Made by a program: the position numbers and the translations under genes. Below, piece by piece: positions 51,299 through 60,918 of a DNA stretch of 64,000 nt. Below the pieces are notes generated by a model. It was not told the DNA's origin and searched no databases. It worked only from the letters and a program-made list of their open reading frames with translations. Location of the stretch: contig JBMNRD010000001.1 of NCBI GenBank assembly GCA_050944475.1, positions 491,441-555,440 of the forward strand. The letters are read 5' to 3'. The stretch comes from RGIG5612 sp050944475 (GTDB lineage Bacteria > Bacillota > Clostridia > Lachnospirales > Lachnospiraceae). Each line of letters opens with the position of its first letter. The first letter of the stretch is position 1.

Positions 51299-54200
51299 AT
51301 GCCAAAGAGAACAGATATAAAAAAGATTTTGATTATCGGCTCCGGTCCTATTATTATCGGTCAGGCCTGCGAGTTCGATTACTCCGGTACTCAGGCTTGC
51401 AAAGCCCTTCGTAATCTGGGTTACGAAATTGTTCTTGTTAATTCCAATCCGGCCACAATCATGACCGATCCCGAAATGGCTGACATCACCTACATTGAAC
51501 CCCTTAATGTAAAGCATCTCGAGAAAATAATCGAAAAGGAAAGGCCCGATGCGATTCTGCCGAACCTCGGCGGTCAATCCGGCCTTAACCTCTGTTGCGA
51601 ACTGGACAAAGAAGGCATCCTCGATAAATACAATGTTCAGGTTATCGGTGTTCAGCTTGACGCCATCGAACGCGGCGAAGATCGTGTTGAGTTTAAAAAA
51701 ACCATGGACACGCTGGGTATTGAAACGGCTAAAAGTGAAGTTGCCTACACTGTTGACGAGGCTCTTCGGATTGCTGAAGAACTGGGCTATCCGGTTGTCC
51801 TCCGTCCTGCCTATACAATGGGCGGCGTCGGCGGCGGCCTTGTCTACAACAGGGAAGAACTTCAGCAGATTTGTGCCCGCGGCCTTCAGGCGTCACTGGT
51901 GGGACAGGTTCTTGTCGAGGAATGTGTTGCCGGCTGGGAGGAGCTTGAGGTTGAAGTTGTCAGGGACCGGGAAAATAACATGATTTCCGTTTGCTTCATT
52001 GAAAACGTTGACCCGGTCGGCGTTCATACCGGCGACTCTTTCTGTACGGCGCCTATGCTGACCGTCTCCGAGGAGGTTCAAAATCGCCTTAAAGAGCAGG
52101 CTTTCAAGATTGTCGAACACATCGGGGTTATCGGCGGCACTAATGTGCAGTTCGCCCATGATCCTAAATCTGACAGAATTATTGTTATTGAGATTAACCC
52201 TCGCGCTTCCAGATCTTCTGCGCTGGCATCCAAGGCGACCGGCTTCCCTATCGCACTGGTTTCCGCGATGCTTGCCTGCGGCCTGACTCTGCCGGAAATT
52301 CCTTGCGGCAAATACGGAACTCTGGACAAATACGTTCCGGACGGGGATTACGTTGTAGTTAAATTTGCCCGTTGGGCTTTTGAAAAATTCAAAGGCGTTG
52401 AAGACAAGCTTGGCACCCAGATGAGGGCAGTCGGCGAAGTTATGAGCATCGGTAAAAATTTTAAAGAAGCTCTCCAAAAGGCTATCCGCTCTCTTGAAAA
52501 GAACCGTTACGGTCTTGGACATGCCGGCAATTTTATCAATCTGTCTAAAAAGGAGCTTCTCCTGAAGCTTGCAGTTCCGTGCAGCGAGCGTTATTTTATT
52601 ATGTACGAAGCTTTGCGAAAAGGCGCTGCCGTTGATGAAATCCACAATATTACCAAGATTAAACATTTTTTTATCCGGCAGATGCTTGAGCTGGTGCAGG
52701 AAGAAGATGCTTTCCTTCGGAGCAAAGGCGCCCTTCCTTCCGACGAATCTCTTATCCGGGCAAAGAAGGACGGCTTCTCGGACAGATATTTGAGCGAACT
52801 TCTGGAAATTCCCGAGACGGATGTGAGAAAGCGCCGTCTCGCCCTCGGCATGGAGCAGGCCTGGGAAGGCATTCACGTAAGCGGCACCGCCGACAGCGCT
52901 TACTATTACTCCACTTACAATGCAAAGGATAATAATCCTATAAATGCCGACCGCCCCAAGGTTATGATTCTCGGCGGCGGTCCGAACAGAATCGGCCAGG
53001 GAATTGAATTTGACTACTGCTGCGTTCATGCCGCATTGTCTCTGAAAAAACTCGGTTTCGAGACCATTATCGTAAACTGTAACCCTGAGACCGTCTCCAC
53101 GGACTACGACACTTCCGACAAGCTGTATTTCGAACCGTTGACCCTGGAAGACGTGTTGAGCATTTACAACAAAGAAAAGCCTGTCGGCGTTATCGCCCAG
53201 TTCGGCGGGCAAACTCCTCTGAACCTGGCGGCCGATTTAGAGAAGAACGGAGTAAAAATCCTCGGGACCTCTCCTGCGATTATCGACCTTGCGGAGGACC
53301 GCGACCGGTTTAAGCTGATTATGGACAAACTCGACATTCCCATGCCCGAAGCCGGCATGGCTGCAACCGTTGAGGATGCCGTCATCTTGGCAAACAAAAT
53401 CGGTTATCCTGTAATGGTTCGTCCTTCCTACGTTCTTGGCGGACGTGGAATGGAAGTTGTGTACGACAACGAAAGCATGACAGATTACATGCAGGCGGCC
53501 ATTGGCGTTACTCCTGACAGACCCATACTGATTGACAGATTCCTGAACCACGCGTTGGAATGTGAAGCCGACGCCATTTGCGACGGAACCCATGCTTATG
53601 TTCCTGCGGTAATGGAGCATATCGAGCTGGCCGGAATCCATAGCGGCGACTCCGCCTGTATCATTCCCTCCCGCCATATTCCAAGGGAGGCACTGGCGAC
53701 AATTAAAGAGTATACCCGCAGGATTGCCGAAGAGATGCACGTCGTGGGGCTTATGAATATACAATATGCTATCGAAAATGACAAAGTGTATGTTTTAGAG
53801 GCAAACCCGAGGGCTTCCCGTACAGTTCCGCTGGTTTCAAAGGTTTGCGGCATAAGGATGGTACCCATCGCCACTGACATTCTGACCCTGCGGCTGACCG
53901 GAAGGCCTTCTCCGATTGCCGGCCTTAAGGAGAAAAACATTCCTTACTACGGTGTCAAGGAGGCTGTGTTTCCCTTCAACATGTTTCAGGAAGTTGACCC
54001 GGTTCTCGGACCGGAAATGCGCTCCACCGGAGAGGTTCTCGGACTTTCCGCGTCCTACGGTGAAGCCTTCTTTAAGGCTCAGGATGCCGCAAACTCCAGA
54101 CTTCCTTATGAGGGTTGTGTGCTGATTTCCGTAAATGACAAGGACAAGCCGGAAATTGCCGAGGTTGCCAATGCCTTCCACAACGCAGGCTTCAAGATTG

Positions 54201-54520
54201 TTGCCACCGGCAGAACTTATAAGCTTCTCGATGCTTCCGGCATACCCGTAACAAAGATAAAGAAGCTATATGAAGGCCGCCCAAATATCCTCGATGCTAT
54301 GACCAACGGAGAGATTCAGCTGATTGTAAATACTCCGGCAGGCAAGGCCAGTGCCCAGGACGACAGCTACATGAGAAAATCCGCAATCAAATACAAAATT
54401 CCTTACATCACCACCATTGCCGCAGCCCGTGCCGCCGCGACCGGAATCAAGGCCATAAAGGACAAGCCGGGCAGAAGCGTTAAATCTTTGCAAGAATGGC
54501 ACAGCCAAATTACCGAGTAG
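51299..54520 (+). CDS. carB: Carbamoyl-phosphate synthase, large subunit
   Basis: Makes carbamoyl phosphate from bicarbonate, ammonia and 2 ATP, for arginine and pyrimidines. 1073 aa: two homologous halves (ATP-grasp 1 from about 130, ATP-grasp 2 from about 670), each preceded by a GSGPI(I)IGQ / GGGPNRIGQG pre-ATP-grasp motif, an oligomerisation domain between them, and a C-terminal MGS-like allosteric domain (about 935-1070). AGGGGG stands before the ATG. carA, the glutaminase subunit, is not adjacent on either side and not in the window. Confidence 0.96.
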   Translation: MPKRTDIKKILIIGSGPIIIGQACEFDYSGTQACKALRNLGYEIVLVNSNPATIMTDPEMADITYIEPLNVKHLEKIIEKERPDAILPNLGGQSGLNLCCELDKEGILDKYNVQVIGVQLDAIERGEDRVEFKKTMDTLGIETAKSEVAYTVDEALRIAEELGYPVVLRPAYTMGGVGGGLVYNREELQQICARGLQASLVGQVLVEECVAGWEELEVEVVRDRENNMISVCFIENVDPVGVHTGDSFCTAPMLTVSEEVQNRLKEQAFKIVEHIGVIGGTNVQFAHDPKSDRIIVIEINPRASRSSALASKATGFPIALVSAMLACGLTLPEIPCGKYGTLDKYVPDGDYVVVKFARWAFEKFKGVEDKLGTQMRAVGEVMSIGKNFKEALQKAIRSLEKNRYGLGHAGNFINLSKKELLLKLAVPCSERYFIMYEALRKGAAVDEIHNITKIKHFFIRQMLELVQEEDAFLRSKGALPSDESLIRAKKDGFSDRYLSELLEIPETDVRKRRLALGMEQAWEGIHVSGTADSAYYYSTYNAKDNNPINADRPKVMILGGGPNRIGQGIEFDYCCVHAALSLKKLGFETIIVNCNPETVSTDYDTSDKLYFEPLTLEDVLSIYNKEKPVGVIAQFGGQTPLNLAADLEKNGVKILGTSPAIIDLAEDRDRFKLIMDKLDIPMPEAGMAATVEDAVILANKIGYPVMVRPSYVLGGRGMEVVYDNESMTDYMQAAIGVTPDRPILIDRFLNHALECEADAICDGTHAYVPAVMEHIELAGIHSGDSACIIPSRHIPREALATIKEYTRRIAEEMHVVGLMNIQYAIENDKVYVLEANPRASRTVPLVSKVCGIRMVPIATDILTLRLTGRPSPIAGLKEKNIPYYGVKEAVFPFNMFQEVDPVLGPEMRSTGEVLGLSASYGEAFFKAQDAANSRLPYEGCVLISVNDKDKPEIAEVANAFHNAGFKIVATGRTYKLLDASGIPVTKIKKLYEGRPNILDAMTNGEIQLIVNTPAGKASAQDDSYMRKSAIKYKIPYITTIAAARAAATGIKAIKDKPGRSVKSLQEWHSQITE

Positions 54521-54600
54521 TTGCCGGAACATACGATAATTACGGCGGCATTCGTGCCGGCCAAAAAGACGCTGCCCCGAAAACAATCGGCAAGCTTCCG

Positions 54601-54629
54601 TTGACATCTTGATACGGGCTTAATATAGT
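54601..54629 (+). promoter_or_regulatory. Promoter of the DUF2804 gene
   Basis: TTGACA (54601-54606), 17-base spacer, TATAGT (54624-54629), close to consensus; then CAGGAGG before the ATG at 54696. Confidence 0.75.
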
Positions 54630-54695
54630 ATAATTATAGTATAGGTAGAGATATTCTTTTGCAGGAAAAACACCGGTTTTACCAGGAGGTACGTT

Positions 54696-55721
54696 ATGCA
54701 GCATGAGATTCTTGCTTCTAAACCGCTTTTGAATAAAGAAGGAAATGTGGCAGAGCCGGGATTTGCCCGGAAGCTGCTTCCAATCTATGATCGCGACCGG
54801 ATAAAAGTCCGTAAAACCCGCATCAAGGAATGGGACTACTATATGATAAACAATGGCCGTTACGGCGTTGCTTTGACTATTGCGGACAACGGCTACATGG
54901 GACTGGACTCCATTTCGCTTCTGAACTTTGACGAGGGCTGGGAGATTACAAAAAGCCCGATGTGTTTCATGCCGCTGGGGAAAATAGGCCTGCCGGCAAC
55001 CTCAAAGGAGGGCAGTGTTCGGCATGGAAATAAAAATTATTTCATCGAATATCAAAATAAGGGAGGGGGCATTCGCCGGCTGACTGCCCACATGGACAAA
55101 TTCGGACCAAAAGGCGCCATCGATATCGACATCACATTAACAGACGAGCCGGAGGAAAGTATGGTTATCGTCACGCCGTTTGAAAAGAAAGGCCACTTCT
55201 ACTATAACCAGAAAATCAACTGCCTGCGGGCGGAGGGAAGTGCTGTTTATGACGGTCGTACATACGAGTTCCTGCCGGATGAGGCGTTTGGCGTACTTGA
55301 CTGGGGGCGCGGCGTATGGACCTACAATAATACCTGGTACTGGGGCTCCGCATCCTACAAGGTTGGGGATGATTTATTTGGCTGGAATATCGGCTACGGC
55401 TTTGGCGACACATCCGCTGCCAGTGAAAACATGTTGTTTTTCAACGGAAAAGCCCACAAGCTGAGCCAGGTAAAGTTTAATATCCCCGGCAATGAGAAAG
55501 ATTTTATGTCTCCATGGACCTTTACATCCGATGACGGCAGATTCGAAATGGATTTCGTTCCGGTTATGGACAGAGCCTCTTGCACCGATGCGCTCATAAT
55601 TAAGTCAGATCAGCATCAGGTCTTCGGTCTCTTTACCGGAAAAGCAATTTTGGATGACGGAAGAGAAATCGAAGTAAAAGACTTCCCGGGTTTTGCCGAA
55701 AAGGTATCGAACAAGTGGTAA
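54696..55721 (+). CDS. DUF2804 domain protein
   Basis: 341 aa; the whole length matches the DUF2804 pattern as I know it: LLNKEGNVAEPGFARKLLPIYDR, KEWDYYMINNGRYGVALTIADNGYMGLDS, GHFYYNQKINCLRAEG, FGVLDWGRGVWTYNNTWYWGS, GYGFGDTSAASENMLF. Function is unknown; a lipocalin-like (DUF2071/AttH) beta fold is possible given the regular beta pattern. No signal peptide. Single-gene unit ending in two hairpins. Confidence 0.85.
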   Translation: MQHEILASKPLLNKEGNVAEPGFARKLLPIYDRDRIKVRKTRIKEWDYYMINNGRYGVALTIADNGYMGLDSISLLNFDEGWEITKSPMCFMPLGKIGLPATSKEGSVRHGNKNYFIEYQNKGGGIRRLTAHMDKFGPKGAIDIDITLTDEPEESMVIVTPFEKKGHFYYNQKINCLRAEGSAVYDGRTYEFLPDEAFGVLDWGRGVWTYNNTWYWGSASYKVGDDLFGWNIGYGFGDTSAASENMLFFNGKAHKLSQVKFNIPGNEKDFMSPWTFTSDDGRFEMDFVPVMDRASCTDALIIKSDQHQVFGLFTGKAILDDGREIEVKDFPGFAEKVSNKW

Positions 55722-55731
55722 GAATTGAATA

Positions 55732-55750
55732 GGGGAGGTTTTTCCTCCCC
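55732..55750 (+). terminator. First hairpin after the DUF2804 gene
   Basis: GGGGAGG (55732-55738) / CCTCCCC (55744-55750), loop TTTTT; no following T run, so perhaps only a stability element. Confidence 0.4.
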
Positions 55751-55767
55751 TCTCACATCTCTGTAAA

Positions 55768-55799
55768 GGGCGCTCCGGATGGAGCGCCCTGATTCTTTG
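55768..55799. terminator. Second hairpin, probable bidirectional terminator
   Basis: GGGCGCTCC (55768-55776) / GGAGCGCCC (55781-55789), loop GGAT; followed by TGATTCTTTGT on + and TTTACAG on -, so weak U tracts on both sides between two convergent genes. Confidence 0.55.
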
Positions 55800-55826
55800 T
55801 TCTGTCGGCAATTCGGATTGTATTAA

Positions 55827-56588
55827 TTAATCTAACAGATTCTTTACGATTGCTCCCGCGATGTCTCCCAGAAGTGAACTGTCTTCAGATTCTTCTTTTT
55901 TGCTTGCCGCCTTGCCGGTAGTTTTGCTTGTAGTCTTCTTGCTTGTAGTCTTGCTCGTAGTCTTCTTGCTTGTGGTCTTGCTTGCAGACTTCTTGCTTGT
56001 AGTCTTGCTCGTAGACTTCTTGCTTGATGATTTATTTGTTTCCTTTGCCTCTGATGCTAAATTTGTAACTCCCGAAAGAATTCCTGTCAGGTCAACATTT
56101 CCGCTTCCGAGAACAGAACCGAGAAGTCCCGACAACCCCGAGGAAGAACTTGATTTGCTTGTGCTCTTGCCAAGAAGGTTGGTTCCAAGAGTTGAAAGCA
56201 AGAGCGGGGCGATGGAGTTAAGAACCGTGCTTGCCTGAGAAGATGTAAGTCCGCTGCTTTTTGCGAGAGTCTTTGTCTCTTTCTTAACTGCTTCCTCGTC
56301 TCCGAAAATGTGTTTCAGAATGCTTGCGCCGTCCTTAAGGTCGGCATTCTTAAGGAATGACGCAACGTCGGAAGTGTCATCCGAAGAGTGGTCCTTAAGC
56401 GCCTTTGTAAGTGATTTTGCTCCCTCTTCAGTTGAGGCATTGTCTTTCAAATTGCCAATGAGCGTAGGAAGCGCCGCTCCGATAAGATTTGAAACCTGGC
56501 TTTCCTCCGCTTTAACTGAATTACTTAATGCGGATACTCCGTCTCCGGCAAGCATTCCCACTAATGATGATAAGTCAAGTCCTGCCAT
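55827..56588 (-). CDS. DUF937 protein with Ser/Lys/Thr-rich repeat tail
   Basis: 253 aa. Residues 1-140 match DUF937 (LSSLVGMLAGDGVSALSNSVKAEESQVSNLIGAALPTLIGNL...), a helical domain of unknown role. Residues 189-224 are four 9-residue repeats, SKK(S/T)(T/A)SKTT, then GKAASKK; the tail is highly basic and would resemble a histone-H1-like disordered segment, so nucleic acid contact is conceivable but not shown. The last 20 residues (SSLLGDIAGAIVKNLLD) form an amphipathic helix. It follows the 56601 gene by 12 bases. Confidence 0.78.
   Translation of the reverse strand: MAGLDLSSLVGMLAGDGVSALSNSVKAEESQVSNLIGAALPTLIGNLKDNASTEEGAKSLTKALKDHSSDDTSDVASFLKNADLKDGASILKHIFGDEEAVKKETKTLAKSSGLTSSQASTVLNSIAPLLLSTLGTNLLGKSTSKSSSSSGLSGLLGSVLGSGNVDLTGILSGVTNLASEAKETNKSSSKKSTSKTTSKKSASKTTSKKTTSKTTSKKTTSKTTGKAASKKEESEDSSLLGDIAGAIVKNLLD
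55917..56024 (-). repeat. Four 27-base tandem repeats in the DUF937 gene
   Basis: Four in-frame units of 27 bases (108 bases) encode residues 189-224. Units differ at a few bases. Such repeats can gain or lose copies without a frameshift. Confidence 0.85.
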
Positions 56589-56600
56589 ATTACCCCCTAA

Positions 56601-57356
56601 CTAATCTGCGACCTTAATGTCTGTGACGTCAATCTCATGATTTCTTGCACAGAATGCGCAAAGTGATTCCCTGCCGGCTTCGATAGCTTCTGTTACGGAG
56701 CCCCCGTACAAGGTCTCTGTCCTGGTAAGCGATTGGCAATCCGTGTCGATATGATACTTCCTGCCAAAGGTTGACCAGTAAACCTCGCCGTCAATAACAG
56801 CCTCGGCTGCTGTCTTTTCCTCGGCCGAAATCGGATTGTAATCAATCGAAAATACCGCTGCAATAACAAGCGCAATAATAGCAATAATTGAAACTATTCT
56901 CTTGGTTTTCTTGTCAAGATTCTTATTAACAAGTAACAGGACAACGAGCGGAAGCAGGCAAATGATTGCCATGATAAGTCCGAGCTGGCTCATAATATAG
57001 AAGCCGATCTTGTTATCCTTCTTCCTAAACGGCGCAATACGATTTGATTTTTTCCAAAGCAGTGCCGCAATAACAACACAGATAAGGTCAATAACGATAA
57101 ACCCGATAAGTGTCCACATGATATCCCACGGGAACGGCAGATAAAGTTGCTTGCTAAGCAGGAGGATTGCAACTATTTCGTACGCAAGTGCAACAACCCA
57201 AAGGATAACCGCGCCGACCCTAAGTCCTGCTGCGCCCTTTTTCCCACCCTTCTTTACAGGTTTTTCTTCATTGTCAGCTACTTGATTCTTGGTAGAAACC
57301 TTTTCCTCTACAGTCTCCTCGCCGCCTTTACGAATTATTTTCTTTTCTGTGGCCAT
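56601..57356 (-). CDS. Membrane protein with C-terminal Cys/His (SEC10/PgrA-free) domain
   Basis: 251 aa. A charged N-terminal 40 residues, four membrane helices (about 46-68, 78-103, 118-142, 150-170), then an outer or inner soluble domain VYWSTFGRKYHIDTDCQSLTRTE...AIEAGRESLCAFCARN. That C-terminal pattern (H-x4-C ... C-x2-C) is a small zinc-type module found in nucleases and bacterial membrane proteins. Function unknown. Operon with the DUF937 gene. Confidence 0.7.
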   Translation of the reverse strand: MATEKKIIRKGGEETVEEKVSTKNQVADNEEKPVKKGGKKGAAGLRVGAVILWVVALAYEIVAILLLSKQLYLPFPWDIMWTLIGFIVIDLICVVIAALLWKKSNRIAPFRKKDNKIGFYIMSQLGLIMAIICLLPLVVLLLVNKNLDKKTKRIVSIIAIIALVIAAVFSIDYNPISAEEKTAAEAVIDGEVYWSTFGRKYHIDTDCQSLTRTETLYGGSVTEAIEAGRESLCAFCARNHEIDVTDIKVAD

Positions 57357-57447
57357 AGTCTTCCTCTTTCTTTAATATGTGTTTTACTAAAGCATACAAC
57401 TATCGTCTTTTATTTTAGAATCCAACGGCGACGATGTCAACAAATAT

Positions 57448-58143
57448 CTATACCCCCAGCCATTTTGTCTTGACTTTGTCATTGTTTTTCAACTCTTCCG
57501 GTTTGCTCTCGTACACAATCTCTCCTTTTGATACAATGTATACATAGTCCGCGACACCGATAGCCATATTGAAATTCTGCTCTGCCAGGAAAACTGTCAG
57601 TTCGCCTTTCAATGTAGATATAATGTCTCCTATTTGACGTATCACCATTGGAGCCAGTCCTTCAGAAGGTTCGTCCATCAGAAGAAGGTCCGGATTCGTC
57701 ATCAATGCTCTACCGATTGCCAGCATTTGCTGCTCGCCTCCGGACAAAAGATTACCGTAGAGACTTTCCCTTTCTTTAAGGATTGGAAAAAACTCGTAAA
57801 CCTTGCCAAGAGTCCATGCATTCGGCTTGTCCTGACCTCTTGCGCAAACGGTCAAATTTTCCTTCACGCTAAGAGACGGGAAAATTCCTCTTCCCTGAGG
57901 GACATAACCCACACCCTTCTTGGCAATGACATGTGCTTCCAGCCCGCTGATTACTTCACCGTTTAGAACAATTTTCCCCTCCCTTGGGGGAGTCAGGCCC
58001 ATTACAGAGCGCATAATGGTGGTCTTGCCCATGCCGTTCCTGCCAAGCATGCTCACAACGCTTCCTTTAGGAACAGTTAAGGACAAATCCCACAACGCTT
58101 GGCTGGAAAAGTAATATGTATTAATCTTTTCAATCTGCAGCAT
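57448..58143 (-). CDS. livF: Liv-type ABC transporter ATPase (LivF)
   Basis: 231 aa. Walker A GRNGMGKTT, signature LSGGEQQMLAIGRAL, Walker B LLLMDEPSEGLAP, ending LGV. Typical short LivF of branched-chain amino acid type (HAAT) transporters. Last gene of the cluster, 9 bases after livG. Confidence 0.92.
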   Translation of the reverse strand: MLQIEKINTYYFSSQALWDLSLTVPKGSVVSMLGRNGMGKTTIMRSVMGLTPPREGKIVLNGEVISGLEAHVIAKKGVGYVPQGRGIFPSLSVKENLTVCARGQDKPNAWTLGKVYEFFPILKERESLYGNLLSGGEQQMLAIGRALMTNPDLLLMDEPSEGLAPMVIRQIGDIISTLKGELTVFLAEQNFNMAIGVADYVYIVSKGEIVYESKPEELKNNDKVKTKWLGV

Positions 58144-58152
58144 TTTGTCCTC

Positions 58153-58929
58153 CTATCCTCTGACAACATCGTCGTATGTGTTTTCTGCAGTTCCCAAATA
58201 AATTTCCTGAACCTTTGGATTGTTTGCAATCTCTTTCTTTTCACCCTTGGCAATAATCTGACAAAAATACAGCACCATTATCTCATCTGCCAGCTTGAAT
58301 ACCAAATCCATGTCGTGAGCACAAAAGAGCAAGGTTGTGTCCTTTGCAAGGCTTTCGAGAGTTTTTGTAAAGGACTCCACCTCGGCCGTCGGCAAGCCGG
58401 CACTTGGCTCATCAAGCAGTACCATTTTAGGTCCGGCGGCAAACGCTATGGCAACTTCCAGCATTCTCTGCTCGCCATAAGACAGCGAGGACGGGAAGTC
58501 ATATCTGTATTTCCACAGATCTACCTCATTCAGGAAATGTTCCGCTTTTTCCTTAATATCCTTACGTTTTTCCAACTTGGAAAATATGCGCATCCTGTTG
58601 CTGTCGCTTCCGTAAATTGAAAGCATCAGATTGTTAAGAATGTTATGCTGCCAAAAAAGATTGTTTACCTGAAAGGACCTTCCGATACCTCTATGGAGTC
58701 TTTGGTTTGGACTCATTTTGGTAATATTCTTTCCCTCAAAAAGAATTTTTCCGCCGGTGGCAATACCCTGGCCTCCTATTGCATTAAGCAGAGTTGATTT
58801 GCCGGCTCCGTTAGGGCCAATTAATGCAAGCCTCTGGCCTTTTTTTACATCGAAGCTTACCCCCTGCAGAATCTTTAATCCGCCAAAGGCTTTTTCTAAA
58901 TTTTCGACTTTGAGGATAACATTACTCAT
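58153..58929 (-). CDS. livG: Liv-type ABC transporter ATPase (LivG)
   Basis: 258 aa. Walker A GPNGAGKST, signature LSYGEQRMLEVAIAFA, Walker B MVLLDEPSAGLPTAEVE, and the LivG/BtuD-type hinge RSFQVNNLF. It overlaps the fused permease gene by 8 bases. Confidence 0.92.
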   Translation of the reverse strand: MSNVILKVENLEKAFGGLKILQGVSFDVKKGQRLALIGPNGAGKSTLLNAIGGQGIATGGKILFEGKNITKMSPNQRLHRGIGRSFQVNNLFWQHNILNNLMLSIYGSDSNRMRIFSKLEKRKDIKEKAEHFLNEVDLWKYRYDFPSSLSYGEQRMLEVAIAFAAGPKMVLLDEPSAGLPTAEVESFTKTLESLAKDTTLLFCAHDMDLVFKLADEIMVLYFCQIIAKGEKKEIANNPKVQEIYLGTAENTYDDVVRG

Positions 58930-60898
58930 TTACTTTTACCTCCTTAGCCGCATTCATTTCTTTTTTGAAAACCTTAGTTCCGACCCAATCGTAAAATCTC
59001 CTCAAAAGCGACGCAAACCCGCCCTTAAGGAATAATACGCAAACCACATACAGCACACCGAGAATCAATGGCCATCTATCCGGAGCAACGCTTCCGGAAT
59101 ATGTCTGAACAAAAATAATTACCGCCGCGCTTATTGCAGGTCCCCATAAGGTACCCCCGCCGCCCATGATAATCATCAACATTGGAAGAGCGGCTGTTTC
59201 TATTCCCAAAACACTCGGCGTAACCGCTCTATATGAATATGAATAAAGTATTCCTGCGATGCCTGCAAATATTCCCGCCAAAATCACGCTGGTAAATCTC
59301 AATACCCATGTGTTGAAGCCGACAGCCCTCATTCTGCTTTCGTTTCCGCGAACTCCTGTTAAAGATTTGCCATAGGCTGAATTTACAATAAGGTACATAA
59401 CAGCAAAGCATATTACAAAGACTATCAATGTGAAAAAGTATACCTTCGTGCCGTCCCATTTGCCTATCCGTTCGTCTATGGCCGGGCCAAAGGAAGGTCT
59501 CGGAATTCCAACGATTCCGTCAGTACCTCCGGTTACATTGGTCCACTTTGATGCTATTACATTCATCAATTGACAAAAAGCCAGCGTTACAAGCAAGAAG
59601 TTTGAGCCTTTTAATTTCAATGTAAAATAGCCGATAATCGCCGACAACACTGCACATATGACAATTGTAATAAGTAGTACCAGCCAGAAATTTTTGATTT
59701 GCCAGAAACGATTCAACAGTGCCACACAATACGCTCCCATTCCGAAGAACGCTGCGTGTCCCAAAGATCTGTTGCCCATAAAGCCCATCACTATATCAAG
59801 GCTCATTGCAAACAACGCATAGATAAGAACTTTTGTCAGCATTGTCACCGTAAATGTTGATGTGATAAACGGAAGTACCGCTAGCACGATTAGCGCAAGG
59901 CAAAACGGTGTCGCCTTAAATACGCCAAGTTTTGCCTTTGTTCCGAAAGTCATAGATTCGCCAAGCATATATGGCTCGAATTTTCTCTTATAAACCGCTG
60001 ACATATTGGAATAATCATCACTTGCCTTGTCAATGTCTTGCTTTCTTCCCATGATTCCCTGAGGACGGACAACAAGGATAACTATCAGCACGACATAAAC
60101 AATGTATGAGGCAAACATAGGAAAATACGCGGAACCGAAACTGTTAACAATTCCCAGCAGCAAACCTCCAATCAATGCCCCCGGAATAGAGCCCGTGCCG
60201 CCTATAACAACCACAATGATGGAGTTGAGCAAAATTGACCATCCTGTTGAAAGCTCCAAGCCTGTAAGTGTTCCGCCTATCATGCTTGCAAATCCTGCAA
60301 CCATTGAACCTAAAACGAATACAAGCAGGAAAATTTTCTTTCTGTCAAGGCCCATGGCGCTTGCTATTTCGCCATTATCCATTCCGGCGCGAACCGTTGC
60401 TCCAAGCTTGGTTTTGTCCTGAATATACCAAATTAAAGCTGCAAGTATTATGCCGACGACTATTATAAAAAACCTGGATGTTGGGATTTTAACGCTTCCG
60501 ATTTCCACTGCTCCTTTCACAAAAGGAGGAGAGGGAACAGCGGCCGGATAGCCTCCCCAAATCCACTGTACTATGTTCTGTAAAATATTTATAAAACCGA
60601 TCGTTAATAAAACCTGACTGGGAGGACTGTTATATAACCGCCGTAAAAAAACAACCTCAAGAAACAAGCCTAACAAAGCTCCGACTAATGTTCCGAACAA
60701 TACCCCCCAGAGCCAGCCACCGGTCACTTGATAAAACCACACTCCACAATATCCGGCAAAAAGATAAATTGCTCCGTGTGACATATTTACAACCCTTAAC
60801 AATCCCATTGTCAGGGTCATTCCCGACGCCAGCAGGAAATAAACCAATCCGAAGGATATGCCAAGTACTAAAATTGAAATAGCATTACCCATAATCAA
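58922..60898 (-). CDS. Fused Liv-type permease (LivH-LivM)
   Basis: 658 aa. Residues about 1-290 are LivH (GISFGLVYFLLASGMTLTMGLLRVVNMSHGAIYLFAG, GFINILQNIVQ, IGGTGSIPGALIGGLLLGI); a polar linker of about 40 residues (GRKQDIDKASDDYSNMSAVYKRKFEPYML) follows; residues about 330-640 are LivM (IYALFAMSLDIVMGFMGNRSLGHAAFFGMGAYC, GRMFLTRGNE-like ALTGVRGNESRMRAVG, MIIMGGGGTLWGPAISA). Usually these are two genes; here both transmembrane halves are one polypeptide. No stop or frameshift between them. Confidence 0.92.
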   Translation of the reverse strand: MIMGNAISILVLGISFGLVYFLLASGMTLTMGLLRVVNMSHGAIYLFAGYCGVWFYQVTGGWLWGVLFGTLVGALLGLFLEVVFLRRLYNSPPSQVLLTIGFINILQNIVQWIWGGYPAAVPSPPFVKGAVEIGSVKIPTSRFFIIVVGIILAALIWYIQDKTKLGATVRAGMDNGEIASAMGLDRKKIFLLVFVLGSMVAGFASMIGGTLTGLELSTGWSILLNSIIVVVIGGTGSIPGALIGGLLLGIVNSFGSAYFPMFASYIVYVVLIVILVVRPQGIMGRKQDIDKASDDYSNMSAVYKRKFEPYMLGESMTFGTKAKLGVFKATPFCLALIVLAVLPFITSTFTVTMLTKVLIYALFAMSLDIVMGFMGNRSLGHAAFFGMGAYCVALLNRFWQIKNFWLVLLITIVICAVLSAIIGYFTLKLKGSNFLLVTLAFCQLMNVIASKWTNVTGGTDGIVGIPRPSFGPAIDERIGKWDGTKVYFFTLIVFVICFAVMYLIVNSAYGKSLTGVRGNESRMRAVGFNTWVLRFTSVILAGIFAGIAGILYSYSYRAVTPSVLGIETAALPMLMIIMGGGGTLWGPAISAAVIIFVQTYSGSVAPDRWPLILGVLYVVCVLFLKGGFASLLRRFYDWVGTKVFKKEMNAAKEVKVNE

Positions 60899-60918
60899 AT
60901 CTCCTTTTATTGGATCCG

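Noticed and set aside
51893..53212. 439-codon open frame antisense to carB
   Set aside because: Lies wholly inside a certain gene, has no ribosome site, and its sequence lacks any family feature; a shadow of the biased third codon positions in carB.
54521..54600. Terminator after carB
   Set aside because: A short hairpin with GGCA/TGCC is present, but no T run follows; not convincing.
55917..56024. CRISPR-like repeat array
   Set aside because: The 27-base repeats are directly adjacent without spacers and in frame in a coding gene.
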